NCBI GenBank assembly: GCA_949128115.1
Contig: OX421966.1
Coordinates: forward strand, 56,045,416-56,109,415
Source: Anaspis maculata
Taxonomy: Eukaryota; Arthropoda; Insecta; Coleoptera; Scraptiidae
Direction: 5' to 3'
Length of the DNA: 64,000 nucleotides
Shown here: in pieces, positions 53,301 to 63,533 of the stretch
Layout of the letters: each line of letters opens with the position of its first letter
Position numbering within the stretch: position 1 is the stretch's first letter
Notes under the pieces: generated by a model
What the model saw: only the letters and a program-made list of their open reading frames with translations
Database searches by the model: none
Told to the model about the DNA's origin: nothing
Position numbers and translations under genes: made by a program

Positions 53301-53546
53301 TACACAAGCACACAAAAAAAGAGATGTGAACTTACCGTAAATGCCATTTGCTGGATTCGAAGCCGACTGGTGCTTGGCAATTTTCCCGACGAGAACTTCG
53401 CCACTGGTTGCGTAATGCACGAAAGACAGCGTCGTCCGTTTACCTTCTCTGTTGGGTATGACGTCGATTTTGCCATTTCTTTTGATTGCTATGCAAGAAT
53501 TTGTCGTGCCCAAATCGATACCTACTATAGGTTCGCTGGCCTCCAT
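47333..53546 (-). CDS. Hsp70-family chaperone without the C-terminal lid
   Basis: Six exons, 53336–53546, 52892–53127, 48755–48859, 48177–48540, 47676–48125 and 47333–47616, give 549 residues in frame. Hsp70s fold clients with ATP. All three Hsp70 signatures are present: [13 protein letters not shown] near the start, [12 protein letters not shown] (exon 4) and [17 protein letters not shown] (exon 5). Exon 3 carries [20 protein letters not shown]. The substrate-binding half is short and divergent ([14 protein letters not shown], then [12 protein letters not shown]), and the helical lid and EEVD tail are missing; canonical cytosolic Hsp70 has about 640 residues. Length resembles HSPA14-type (509) or STCH-type proteins, but the ATPase domain is more canonical. 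The nearest group is uncertain. Intron 2 (4 kb) holds repeats. The start has an in-frame stop shortly upstream. Confidence 0.85.
49240..49515. repeat. degenerate tandem repeat of about 75–90 bp
   Basis: Three to four units, each with GCGCGAATCTCCCAAAA, then TCAAACNTNCGACCG and ATGCATTTCTNNCA. Units diverge by substitutions and small indels. Open frames here reflect the repetition. It lies in Hsp70 intron 2. Confidence 0.7.
49518..49644. repeat. inverted-repeat MITE next to the tandem repeat
   Basis: Ends ACACGTGCGATTCGTGATCC and the inverse of ACACGCGTGATTCGAGATCC; 127 bp. Confidence 0.7.
51565..51582 (+). other. primer-binding-site-like sequence of an LTR retrotransposon
   Basis: TGGTGCCATGACCAGGAT follows ...ACACTACAGAAA. 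A TGG-initial site a few bases after a CA end is how many insect LTR elements begin their internal part. No gag or pol follows, and I could not fix the LTR start, so this is a remnant at best. The T-rich 50400–51400 could be the LTR. Confidence 0.35.
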
Positions 53547-53841
53547 GATAATAATAAATATACAATCATGGATGCGACGATAATTTCGCATTCCCAACAC
53601 TATCGAGCCTTATCAATTTTAGAGTAGTTTATCTGATGAAATCTTCTGAAATTTACCAAATAGGTAAACAAACTCTTGATACAAAAGCGATATAAGATAG
53701 GCCTAGTCACGCTTTTGTGTGATTGTCACCATCAGAATAAGTATTATTGTTACGTACATTATACAGGGTGTCCCACGGAAAATTTCACTTGCATACAAAT
53801 CGCTGGGTTTTCAAAGTAGGAAGGTATAGGTCCTTACTCAC

Positions 53842-53966
53842 GGCTCGATACCAAGTTGGGGCTGAGACCGCCGTAAGTTCGGTTACCATAGCAACGGCCA
53901 ATCAGACCGCTCTATTTGGCAAGTGACGCCGTCCTAACTTTTGCGCCTACAACTTGGTATCGAGCC
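53842..53966. repeat. inverted-repeat MITE
   Basis: Ends GGCTCGATACCAAGTTG and inverse; 125 bp. It is preceded at 53762 by a single element end TACAGGGTGTCCC. Confidence 0.7.
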
Positions 53967-54371
53967 CTAAGAGCACAGAATTCTTAAAGTTATAGATAGG
54001 TACCGAACGGGCCGGAAAAACCAGCAGTTTCATTTTTCTCGACAAATGGGCTACAAAATACATCAAATGTCAAGATTGTCAAAATGTAATGTTAAAAATG
54101 GCGGACGCAAGTGAATGTTGAGACAAACTTTAGTCAACATTTCAAGACTACAATGAGTTAAATCGGTTTATACAGTATAAAAATATTACGAGTCGAAGAA
54201 AAGTACCTATATCTACCATTTTTGTAATGCTCCAACAATTGACCAAACCTTGGTTCCTTTTTGCCTGGTATCCCTGTATAATCTTGGTTCAAGAATCACT
54301 ATCGGTCAACTATTTCAACGGGTTAGGTATGTGAATTCAGCGAAGGTATAGACCCTGTTGTGGTATAGCTA

Positions 54372-55625
54372 TACAGGTGTTCGGGTCTGGTTATTACAAA
54401 CTTTGAGGGATGATTCCCCATCAAGAATAAAGCCGAAACAACAAAAAACTCATGGTCCTAAAATGCTTCCTTAAAAAGATACAGGGTGTTGAAGTTGACT
54501 TTTTTAAATGGTTTTTTCACCGTAACTTTTGAACCGTTGGACCGATTTCAATCAAATTTGAACCAAAGTTTAGTCAAATGAGTCTCCATCGAATAATGAT
54601 ACCACAATCCATCAAAAATTTCTGGAGGCATAGATAATAGGGGACTGTCTCCTATTTTTGCCCCTATTTTTTATCTCCTCTAATTATTTCTTGAAATTGT
54701 TGATATTTTCGGCTTCTCCGTTCAATTTAGAAATAGTATATTATATACCAAGGTTGAGAAAGTATTATTATAGCTGAAGCGCCAGTTTAGATCCCGAAGC
54801 GTAGCTGAGGGATATAAGGCGCTGAAGCTATAATAATTTTCTCGACCGTGGTTTATATAGAATTTTTTTTACTACTTGAAAATCGCGATCTTAGTTGAGG
54901 AACAGGTTAATAATGATGTACTTCACGGCTAGTAGTGAAAAAAAAAGTTACTCTTGCAAAATTTTGATTAAAGGCTTTGTTTTTGAGATATTTGGGATTG
55001 AAACATTGGAAAACATCTCGAAATCGCCACTTTCCTGGGCCTAAAAATTAAAATTCAAGAAAACCCATGATTCGTCAACTGGAATGAGTTTTCTGAGTGT
55101 TTTAACTTGGTAAACCATTATTTTCGCTGAGAAGCATGAAGTTTTCCAGAAAAAAACAATTTGGTCCCTGGAAAGTGGCGATTTCGTGTTGTTTTCCAAT
55201 TTTTCAAACCCAAATGCCTTGAAAATGAAGACTCTAATCAAAATTTTGCAAGAGTAACTTTTTCTTATAAAGTGAACTTAAAATCCGAAAATATCAACAA
55301 TTTTAAAAAATAATTAGAAGAGATAGAAATAGGGGCGAAAATAGGGGACAGTCTCCTATTATCCACGCCCCCAGAATTTTTTAATAAATTGTGGTATTAT
55401 TATTCGATGGAGACTCAGTAGACTAAACTTTTGTTCAAATTTGATAAAAATCAGTCCAACGGTTCAAAAGTTACGGTGAAAAAACGATTTGAAAAAGTTA
55501 ACTTCAACACCCTGTATCTTTTTAAGGAAGCATTTTAGGACCATGAGTTTTTTGTTCTTTCGGCTTCATTTTTGATGGGAAATCATCCCTCAAAGTTTGT
55601 AATAACCAGAACTGAACACCCTGTA
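54372..55625. repeat. 1.25-kb fold-back element with composite arms
   Basis: Arms of about 370 bp start TACAGGTGTTCGGGTCTGG and return inverted from 55260 to 55625, with an inner motif TACAGGGTGTTGAAGTTGAC in each arm. A further inverted pair (TTACTCTTGCAAAATTTTGA) lies nearer the centre. The left half is interrupted by the palindrome at 54742–54860. Confidence 0.75.
54742..54860. repeat. palindrome nested in the fold-back
   Basis: TATATACCAAGGTTGAGAAA and ATTATTATAGCTGAAGCGCC are inverted at the right end; 119 bp. It has no counterpart in the other half, so it was inserted later. Confidence 0.75.
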
Positions 55626-56041
55626 TGTCTCGTTATCGAATATCATCTAGGGCAAATGCATGTTATTTGTTTACCCGATTTTCGACAGGTAGCGCCACAA
55701 CTTGTCTTGCATTCTAGGATTCTTAATAATATTGGCCTTGTGCTTGTACGAAGATTAGCTTGGTCTTGGTACGCCTGTTGAGTTAGTTGGATTATTAGGA
55801 TGTGCAAGAAGACGCTTGATGTGTGTAATAAAAAAATTAATTTTTCGCAAATACAAAGTGCCCTCCTGACTGTCCTTGGGACCAAATAAAGTACTGGTTA
55901 AAAAGTTACGCAAGAGACGTCAGATTGGTCAGGGCTCGGCACTTATATCAGCAAAGTAATCGCCATCTGCAATTATGTTCAAAAAGTGTCGAAAAAAAAC
56001 ATAACATGACCAAAAAGTATTTCTGTATCCATTTTGGGACA

Positions 56042-56159
56042 AGTACGTTCAACCCTGATGTGATTCGAGTTAGCCGGGAGTCTCGCCACGCGACGCCATT
56101 GGAAAGGAGAAATTTGGGAAATCATGTCTCACTCGAATCACATTAAGGTTGAACGTACT
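56042..56159. repeat. inverted-repeat MITE
   Basis: Ends AGTACGTTCAACCCTGATGT and inverse, continuing to GATTCGAGT; 118 bp. Confidence 0.75.
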
Positions 56160-56598
56160 GTAGTTAGTGACTAATTTCATTTTCCTTCAGGTTCTAACCA
56201 AACCAATAAAAAAAAGATCGAAATATTGAAATTGGAGAGGGAGACCTCGTGTCTATACACAACAAGTTTTTGCCTTTTTTGAAGAAATCGAGAACTAAAA
56301 TAATTTGAAATGAAATGTTCTCATCCTTGGCGTTTAAAAGCTATGAACTGAATCGTAGTGAAGGATTTATAACTAGAAAAACACAAATCCATTACCTATT
56401 GTATCCAGTAACGTTATACACTTTATAATAATTATGATCATTATCAATATAATGGACCAGAGCGGAAATCAGCTGTACTTCCGCAAAACACGAACAACAC
56501 ACATGTAAATATAATTATTGCTCTGTTATCGGTTTTTTATCATTCGTACCTATGTACAAGTCCAATGTCAACGCAACAAGATCTCCAAATGGAACCCG

Positions 56599-58093
56599 AT
56601 GGAAGTGATAACTGTAAGACTATGGTCTGCTGTTTTACTACTGCTTCGGCAAGTTTATTGTAGCCCGATAGTCAATGTGAGTGACACCATGCCGAGCCGA
56701 AACTCTACTGAACATTTCATTCTAGGGTTTCTCCAAGCCGATAGAACCCAATCCAGGGCAGTTCCCATTCCACGCCAGCTTGATGCAGCTGACTTCCCAG
56801 AAGCAGTATTTCAGTTTTTGCGGGGGCAGTTTGATCCACCCCAGATGGGTGATGACGGCTGCCCATTGCATACAGCTGGACGGCAGCAGTCCAGCCATGA
56901 AGCCGTAAGTTTGAAGCAATAAAATAAATTGCAATAGGTCGTATTGTTTTTGGTGAGGAATAAAGAATAGTGCTGATGTTCAAAGGAGCGAAGTATACGT
57001 GGCCTTGGGCAGTGTCCAAAGGAGCGCGCAAGGAGCTCAGATTCTTCGTCCCGAAAGGATGTCCATCCATCCGACCTACTTGAGGACGGGACGGAATGAT
57101 ATCGGTTTGATCAAGCTAAAAACAGCTGCTACTATAGGTAAGTGCGTCACTTGCGACAAAACAGCAGGGCGCAGAGATATTTTGAGTTTCAAGTAATGCC
57201 CTTTGGCTTGACAAATGCGCCCTTCACCTTCCAGATCCTTCCGGTACAAGTTTTCGCAGATACGAAATCGACCTGCTTGGTGTGACATTTCAAAATGCTC
57301 CATCTACTTTTCACTTGGTTTTCACCCCACACCAAGCTACCCACTTTAGTCGATATCCACTAAACTGTCATCTGAAAAACTAAATTTATGATGATTCATG
57401 AAATGAACTATGATATGTATGAAAAAAGTTTAACAAAATGCTGTTTTCAGGTCAAAATGTTAAATTGATCCGTCTCCATGTCAACAACCAAGAATCGCTC
57501 CTGGACAAAACCGTCTACCTGACTGGATTTGGAATTATAAATGGTACCTACTCGTTTCGCACGTTTTCAGCTCATCCATTTCTTAATCATAACAATGAAA
57601 CGATTACAAACGCTTCAGTTGAGGTCAGTTCCACCGTACAACCTCATCTTTCATTGTAAAACGATTGGTCCATTTTTCAACCCGAATGGCATCCCGTTGG
57701 AATCATACCATCAATCAGAAAATCACTTTGTGGAACTCGTGACGTGCGCGTGTCGCTTTTCCAGATTTCAAGCAAACACCAGTCAGACTCCGCGAAGCCG
57801 TCCTCCACGTCAGCACCTACGACAAGTGCTACAGCTCGCCCGAATACAAAAACACGGAAATCTGTGCCGCGTCCACCGTGGCCGAGGGAAAAGCCTGCAA
57901 GGGTGACAGCGGAGGTCCGCTGTTCATGACCAGATCCAACGTCTACGTCCAGATAGGAATCACCAGCCACTTGGCGGTCTTGCCCATCTGCCGGGTGGCC
58001 TTCAACAACTCTGTCTACACCAGAGTTTCCGCTTTCATAGCATGGATATCCAAAGTGACTGGGATTAATTTTTCTCGATACAATCAGCCATGA
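56599..58093 (+). CDS. secreted chymotrypsin-fold serine protease
   Basis: Five exons, 56599–56676, 56726–56904, 56971–57137, 57451–57543 and 57765–58093, give 281 residues in frame. Exon 1 encodes a signal peptide ([20 protein letters not shown]) and ends CSPIVN; exon 2 continues [19 protein letters not shown], so the mature start is IVNG. The triad is intact: TAAHC (His57), NDIGLIKL (Asp102) and GDSGGP (Ser195). Cysteines around [17 protein letters not shown] are normal. Unusual points: no Arg or Lys precedes IVNG, and the residue at 189 (six before the active Ser) appears to be Lys in [10 protein letters not shown]. So neither the activation nor the specificity is standard trypsin. Exon 3's acceptor (56968–56970) was chosen for frame; one at 56989 would also work. 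It converges with PolG2 at 65 bp. Confidence 0.85.
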
Positions 58094-58158
58094 ACGAAAA
58101 TATCACTGTACTTACTAGAATTATATTCGATAAACTTAAACAAAAACGCTCGATATTC

Positions 58159-61100
58159 TTAATAGTTCTTGAAAAGTTGCTCCACGTAAGGCGCCAGCTT
58201 CATGACGTCCACTTGTTCTTTCAGAGTGGTATCCCGACTCCTGAGGTTCACCAGGCCGTTCTTGAGAGTGTTTTCGTTGAGCAAAACGTTGTATGGTATG
58301 CCCATTTCGTCGTACTGTTTCCACTGGGCATCCAAAGTGTGTTTGTAGCTGATCGGGAGGAAGAGGGATGAAACGTGATTGGTTCTCAGCTGACGACATA
58401 TGTACAGAGCCAGGTCTTTCAGTTCATCTATCACTGGTTTTTCTGAAATTAAACAGTTCAATAATATTATTCAAATTCACCACCGTTCATTTCAATTTCA
58501 GCCTTCGTTTTGGATGGATGACTAGAGAAATCAATTTCTACGTTTTCAAGTCCAATCAGAGCTTGGAATGTTTCGTTAAAAATCAGAGTAAGCAAGCCAC
58601 TAACATCAGCTGGGAGCGAGGTAGACCGTTATTTTTACGTTGAATGACCAATACGCCATATACAAGGCTCCTACTGAGTATGCGCCAACTACTTGGGGTG
58701 CCATGGCGGAGTTGCCCTGTATCAACGCAAGTTAATAGCGTAATTTCAATCATTCATATAATCAAGATGATCGACAGCGGATCTATCAAATGAGCTCTGA
58801 TTGACCAATCAGCGCTAAAAAAAAAACAATCAGCGCTCTTGAAAAAGCGCTCGATTAACCATTAAATGAACATAAAGGTGTAGGCGTGTTTTTCGATAAG
58901 CTGTATTTAAAAAATAACCTCGTTTCTTGTAAGTAGTGTCTTTAAATATTCAACGACTTCCAGCCTTGTCTGAAAATGTCACGTGGTCAGCAGTGGAGTG
59001 GCCATACATTCATCCGCATTCATCCGCCTGCTGCCGGTAACACAGGGATGGACCTGATCGATGTGGACACAAGCGCATAGCGTCCTGGCACCCCACTTTG
59101 GGTAGTTACCACGCATGCCTTATCGGTGAATATGGCCTATTATTGAACGATTTAATCTAAAGCTGCTTTGCCATTACCGCGGCAGACTACACTCTGGTCC
59201 ACCAACAGAAATAGTAAACATAGTAAACAGTGCATGCTATGCTATGAGTCAGCTTCCAAACTTCAAAGTCAGATTTACAATGCACTCACTTTGTCTTTTG
59301 CATGAACGCTTTGATCGCGCTCTGTTATTACTCTTCCTGTGGTGGGCCAGAATTCAAAAACAATCCAAAATGATGGAACTGAGACTCTGATTATAGTAAA
59401 CAGTATTTCTTACAAAATAACGCTATTACAAGACTGATAATTATTACAAGTTAAAAAAAGGTAGGAGACATACGTGATGAAGAAATGGCAACGCTGATTT
59501 TGTATGGTGCCAGTTTTCTGTGGAGGCGTAAAAGAGGTCTCGCGGCGTCATGGAAAAGCGGATCGTCATAGGCGTCGCAGAGCGTATTCAAAAACATGGT
59601 TGAAAGGCACACTTCACTGGTGACGCACTGGGCTGTGACTTGCTTCCTTCCCTCTTTCACCTGCAAGAATATGTCAAGAGCTTTTTAAACATTCCGCGAG
59701 CTTTTAAGCAATTTTCAGAGCTCATGAAACACGAAACTGTCTCAGATCGGAATGAGATTTGGTTGAATTCTGCTTTACGACAGGTTTTCAACGAGGTATC
59801 ACACGGCCGAGTTATGAAGAATTTGAAGAAACGTGCCCAGAAGCATCTATTCTTTAAACGGCCATTATCTCGAATTCGGAATTATGTATCACTACAGTAC
59901 AGTACATTTGGTAGTGTGGAACACCGCATCCAGAAATTACGTGTTGTGCTTTTTCTGTTGATGGGATCAAGGAGTATAATTGAAATAGCTCAGGAGAAAA
60001 TTCGTCAGATGCTTTATCATAACAATATCTTGGGATTCAAGTGGGATGAGGATGGACAATAAGATTACTATAAGGATGAGGACTAGCCTACTCCCAGCGA
60101 CGTCACTGACATTGAAATGATATATTGGGATTCAAGCTAGAAATCACAGCGAAAATTGCACAAGGTTACCAATTTAGGCGGTCAGGACATAATTCAAAGT
60201 GAATACGTCGAATTTATACAAGTGACCTTGAACTGTCATAGCTTTGAAAAAACATTGAAACAACGCCTTGGACAGGTGGGTACTGACTGCGATAAACGTT
60301 GTCCCATTCAATACAAACTAGGCTGAGTAAAATAGAAAGATTAATGAAAAATAATAACATCAAACCTGTAGTTGGGAAGCACTGATTTTTTTACATGACG
60401 TGCTCAAAGCCAAACTTTCCAGCACTTGGGTCCCCCAAGGATATTTGGCCGTAATCTCAACACTTTGGTTTCCGTTTCCACTGTTTTTTATGTCTGTCAG
60501 ACTGTAGCGTCCTGGTGAGGCTGAAAACTGCAATTTTCATGTTATATTACAATTATCGCCTTATAATATACAAGATACAAGCCCCCCAACCTCGTTTTCA
60601 ACTTACCAGATCTTACTCACAGACATAAGTATTTTTACATAATTATTTATTCAGCATTCATCCGGGCTGCCACTGCTGTCAGTGTCAAACCTTGTATGCT
60701 TATGTGGACATGGTGATTTGGAGTGTTTCAGTGGTAACTTTTTTTACGTTAAATATTATGCAGGGTGTCTCAGAAGTATCGCATTCTGAGTTCAGAGCGA
60801 TATATGGAATCCACTCAAGAACACGAGAAAAATATTTAAAAAAATTAATGACGTTTATGTTTGACGATACGGGAGTTCAATGGTTGAAATTTCGCCCCTC
60901 ACTATTGCCGATATTCAAAGTGATTTTGGAAAACTGTTTGTCGAGGACTAATCAGTAGAAATTATCAACCACAGGGTGTGCACTGAACTTTACTTCAACA
61001 CAGATTCATAGACCTCAAAAATTTATTTTCCTTCAAAAACGCCACTGAAATTTTTTATAGGAAATCAAGTGAAAATCAACTCAAATTCAATGCTTTGACT

Positions 61101-63533
61101 CTATTAATTTTGAACCATGGTCAACTTGTAACCAGGCCGTATAATAGGGATACATTCACACATCAGATTTATTTTAACTTAAGAAGTATGTATCACTCTC
61201 ATTTGTCGGTGTTGTTTCGTTATTTATAAGTGGTGGCGGGTGGGTTTCAACATTGTCATTTAATTTTTGTATTGAACCAATGATTTTGTAGGTACAATCT
61301 ATCCTATATTCTTTTGGACAATAAGTACATTGTTTGATAAATAACTAAATAGCTGAAAAAAGTAAAATAAAGTTAAATATCAAGCGATATGCTTCTCCAA
61401 TAGTCTAGGAGCTAGCGACGGATTTTTCATATCATTTCAACAAAGCTACAATGTTAATTTTAACATCCCCCTACATCTCCTGATGACCAGAACGAACCTT
61501 TTCCGGCTGGCAGCCGGGGCCTTTGGCCGTTATAGCTCTTTAAAGAAAAAAAAACAAATTGTACGTGTCCTTTATAACGGGCTTCTTTGAGACGTCAAAC
61601 GTTTACTCGGTTGAAAAATTGCGAGCGGAATGTCCGCAGCAGCTAGAATGGGCGCGAGGTTCAGCGAGCCATGTCCCAAACGGGCCCGAGTTCGAGACCC
61701 ACCAAGTTCTTTTTTCTAAAGAAAATCGTTCTTTAGCCGTAAATTATTTGTGGAATTTTGGATCCACGATGCACTGAAATATTTTCCAGTGCTACTTTTC
61801 AATATCGGTGTACGAAATTATAAAATTCGCCCCACACATGACATCAAAAAAATCCCAAACGAAACGACCTATTCGATTTTTATTAAATTAAATAAAATAA
61901 TTTCGATTCAATAAATACTCACTTTTTACAAATAAGGCCCTCCACCAATTTTATACAGGATGTCTCAAAAGTATCGCATTCCGAGTCCACAGCGGTATAT
62001 GGATGCGCACTCAAGAACTCAAGAACACGAGAAAAATATTTAATAAATAATTAATGACGATTATTTTTGAAGATATGGGGTTCAATGGTTCAATGGTTGG
62101 AACTTCGCCTCTCACTATTTCCGTTATTCAACTGATTTTGGAAAACTGTTTGTGGAAGACTAATCAGTAAAAATTATCAACCACTGGGTGTGCACTGAAC
62201 TTTAACACAGATTCATAGATCTCAAAAATTTATTTTTCTTTAAAAACGCCACTATAATTTTTTCTATGAAAACGAGAAGAGTCATGTCTTGTTCTAAATT
62301 ATTCAAGGAATTAACGGAATATGATTATTGATTACAGGGATTAGAGGAGAAAACTAGGTTTTTGTGATTTATGACTCACTCTGTATCGTAATCAGAAATT
62401 CAGTAACTACACACCCACTAATTGATAATTTTTACTGATAAGTCTATCACAAACAGTTCCACAAAATCACTTGACTTATTTGATCCTTTTGTCTATTTTA
62501 GCCTTACAGGCCTAATCACTTTAAATATCGAAAATAGAGGGGGACGAAGTCCCACTCTGATATCATCAAAAATGAAAGTCATTTATTTTTTGAATATTTT
62601 TCTGGTGTTCTTGAGTGGATCATATATTATGCACCTCTCTGGACTCGGAATGCGATATACATACTTTTGAAACACCTGCATCACTGCCAGTTTTTCATAT
62701 TTCACAGTTATATTCTTTTCATTATATTTTAATGAAAAATAACTAGGTAGGCCAAAATCAATGCATAAAATCAACCCATCCAATCAAATTTGTTTACTCT
62801 TTTATTTTTACCCAATAAAATTCCCAAGTTGGTTTTGAAAACAAATTTTCCTTGAAATTTTCCATGAACTGAATGAATATTTTGACAGCAAAGCCAACTC
62901 CAAAAATGGAAATTTTGTTTTGATCGCATGACACATAAAACACTCCCAGCCTACTTCATTTATTTCAATTTCTTCTTTTGAGATACATGCCAGGATAGCC
63001 AACTTCAATAAGTTGGATATTACTAAACATGGCATAAAAACAAGAGTCTGGACAGTTTTTGCATCAGTATCACCTACCTTCCTCCACCACATCCTCCTCT
63101 GTCCTTGCCACTGATGAAAGAATTTATTAGCTTCACGAGGCGCAACAAACATCCAACTTTTAAGCAAAGCCCCTTTTTCAAAATAGTCTCCGAAATCCAC
63201 AGTCTTCTTCTCCTCTTTGCTCATTTCAATTCTCTTATCGATGCTGAGCTTTTGCTTCCCATCCTCGTCGATCTCGGCGACACCAAACGGTGTTTCGCCT
63301 CTGCAAGCCGCCTTGGCATAGTCGAAGGTTTCAGAAAGCTTGTTGGAGTTCATGAAAACCGAGACGTCTTTGTTGATGACCACATTGTTGAACCACTCGG
63401 ACCGCAAGTTTTCCAACAACAAAGCCCCGGTGGGCTCAATGTTGAAAACATCCTGCTTCAATTTCGGATACAGGGTTTTGCTGATGAACTTGTGCCTCTC
63501 GCACAGCTCCACAATCTGCGCAAACTTATTCAT
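58159..63533 (-). CDS. PolG2: DNA polymerase gamma accessory subunit
   Basis: Four exons, 63074–63533, 60366–60520, 59474–59660 and 58159–58442, give 361 residues with matching phases. It binds the catalytic PolG1 and raises processivity in mtDNA replication. The fold is that of a class II tRNA synthetase plus anticodon-binding domain. Exon 1 has LRSEWFNNVV and ends QGQRRMWWRKV, exon 2 begins ASPGRYSLTD and has YPWGTQVLESL, exon 3 has LHRKLAPYKISVAIS, and exon 4 the anticodon-binding part QWKQYDEMGIPYNVLLNENT and GLVNLRSRDTT, all matching human POLG2. The donor at 63073 (GTGATA) is the one that keeps frame; a better-looking one 4 nt upstream would break it. The start ATG overlaps the GatC stop. 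Intron 1 is 2.55 kb. Confidence 0.93.
58687..59110. repeat. possible inverted-repeat element in PolG2 intron 3
   Basis: AACTAC...GGGGTGCCA near 58690 faces an inverse TGGCACCCC...GTAGTT near 59090. The arms match only over about 20 bp with gaps. It is weak. Confidence 0.35.
59724..60062 (+). CDS. unrecognised 112-codon open frame in PolG2 intron 2
   Basis: The frame is opposite in strand to PolG2. It is open from 59640, and the first ATG is at 59724. The product is basic with a hydrophobic patch (LRVVLFLLMGS) and ends ILGFKWDEDGQ. I recognise no family. Being longer than its neighbours and ATG-led it could be a nested gene, the last exon of a mobile element gene, or chance; no poly(A) signal or splice site near it is decisive. 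Confidence 0.3.
   Translation: MKHETVSDRNEIWLNSALRQVFNEVSHGRVMKNLKKRAQKHLFFKRPLSRIRNYVSLQYSTFGSVEHRIQKLRVVLFLLMGSRSIIEIAQEKIRQMLYHNNILGFKWDEDGQ
60761..61066 (+). repeat. dispersed repeat, copy 1 of a direct pair
   Basis: It starts CAGGGTGTCTCAGAAGTATC and matches 61954–62272 over about 310 bp (shared AACTGTTTGT, ATTATCAACCAC, TTCAAAAACGCCACT-like). It lies in PolG2 intron 1. A diverged relative is at 36650–36870. Confidence 0.75.
61954..62272 (+). repeat. dispersed repeat, copy 2 of a direct pair
   Basis: It starts TACAGGATGTCTCAAAAGTA. It carries a short duplication (TTCAATGG twice) and several indels relative to copy 1. Between the two copies (61067–61953) and from 62273 to 63073 I see no gene. 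Confidence 0.75.

Noticed and set aside
61560..61790. Second tRNA-derived SINE suggested by GAGTTCGAGACCC
   Set aside because: A B-box-like motif is present, but no A box at the right distance and no flanking direct repeat.
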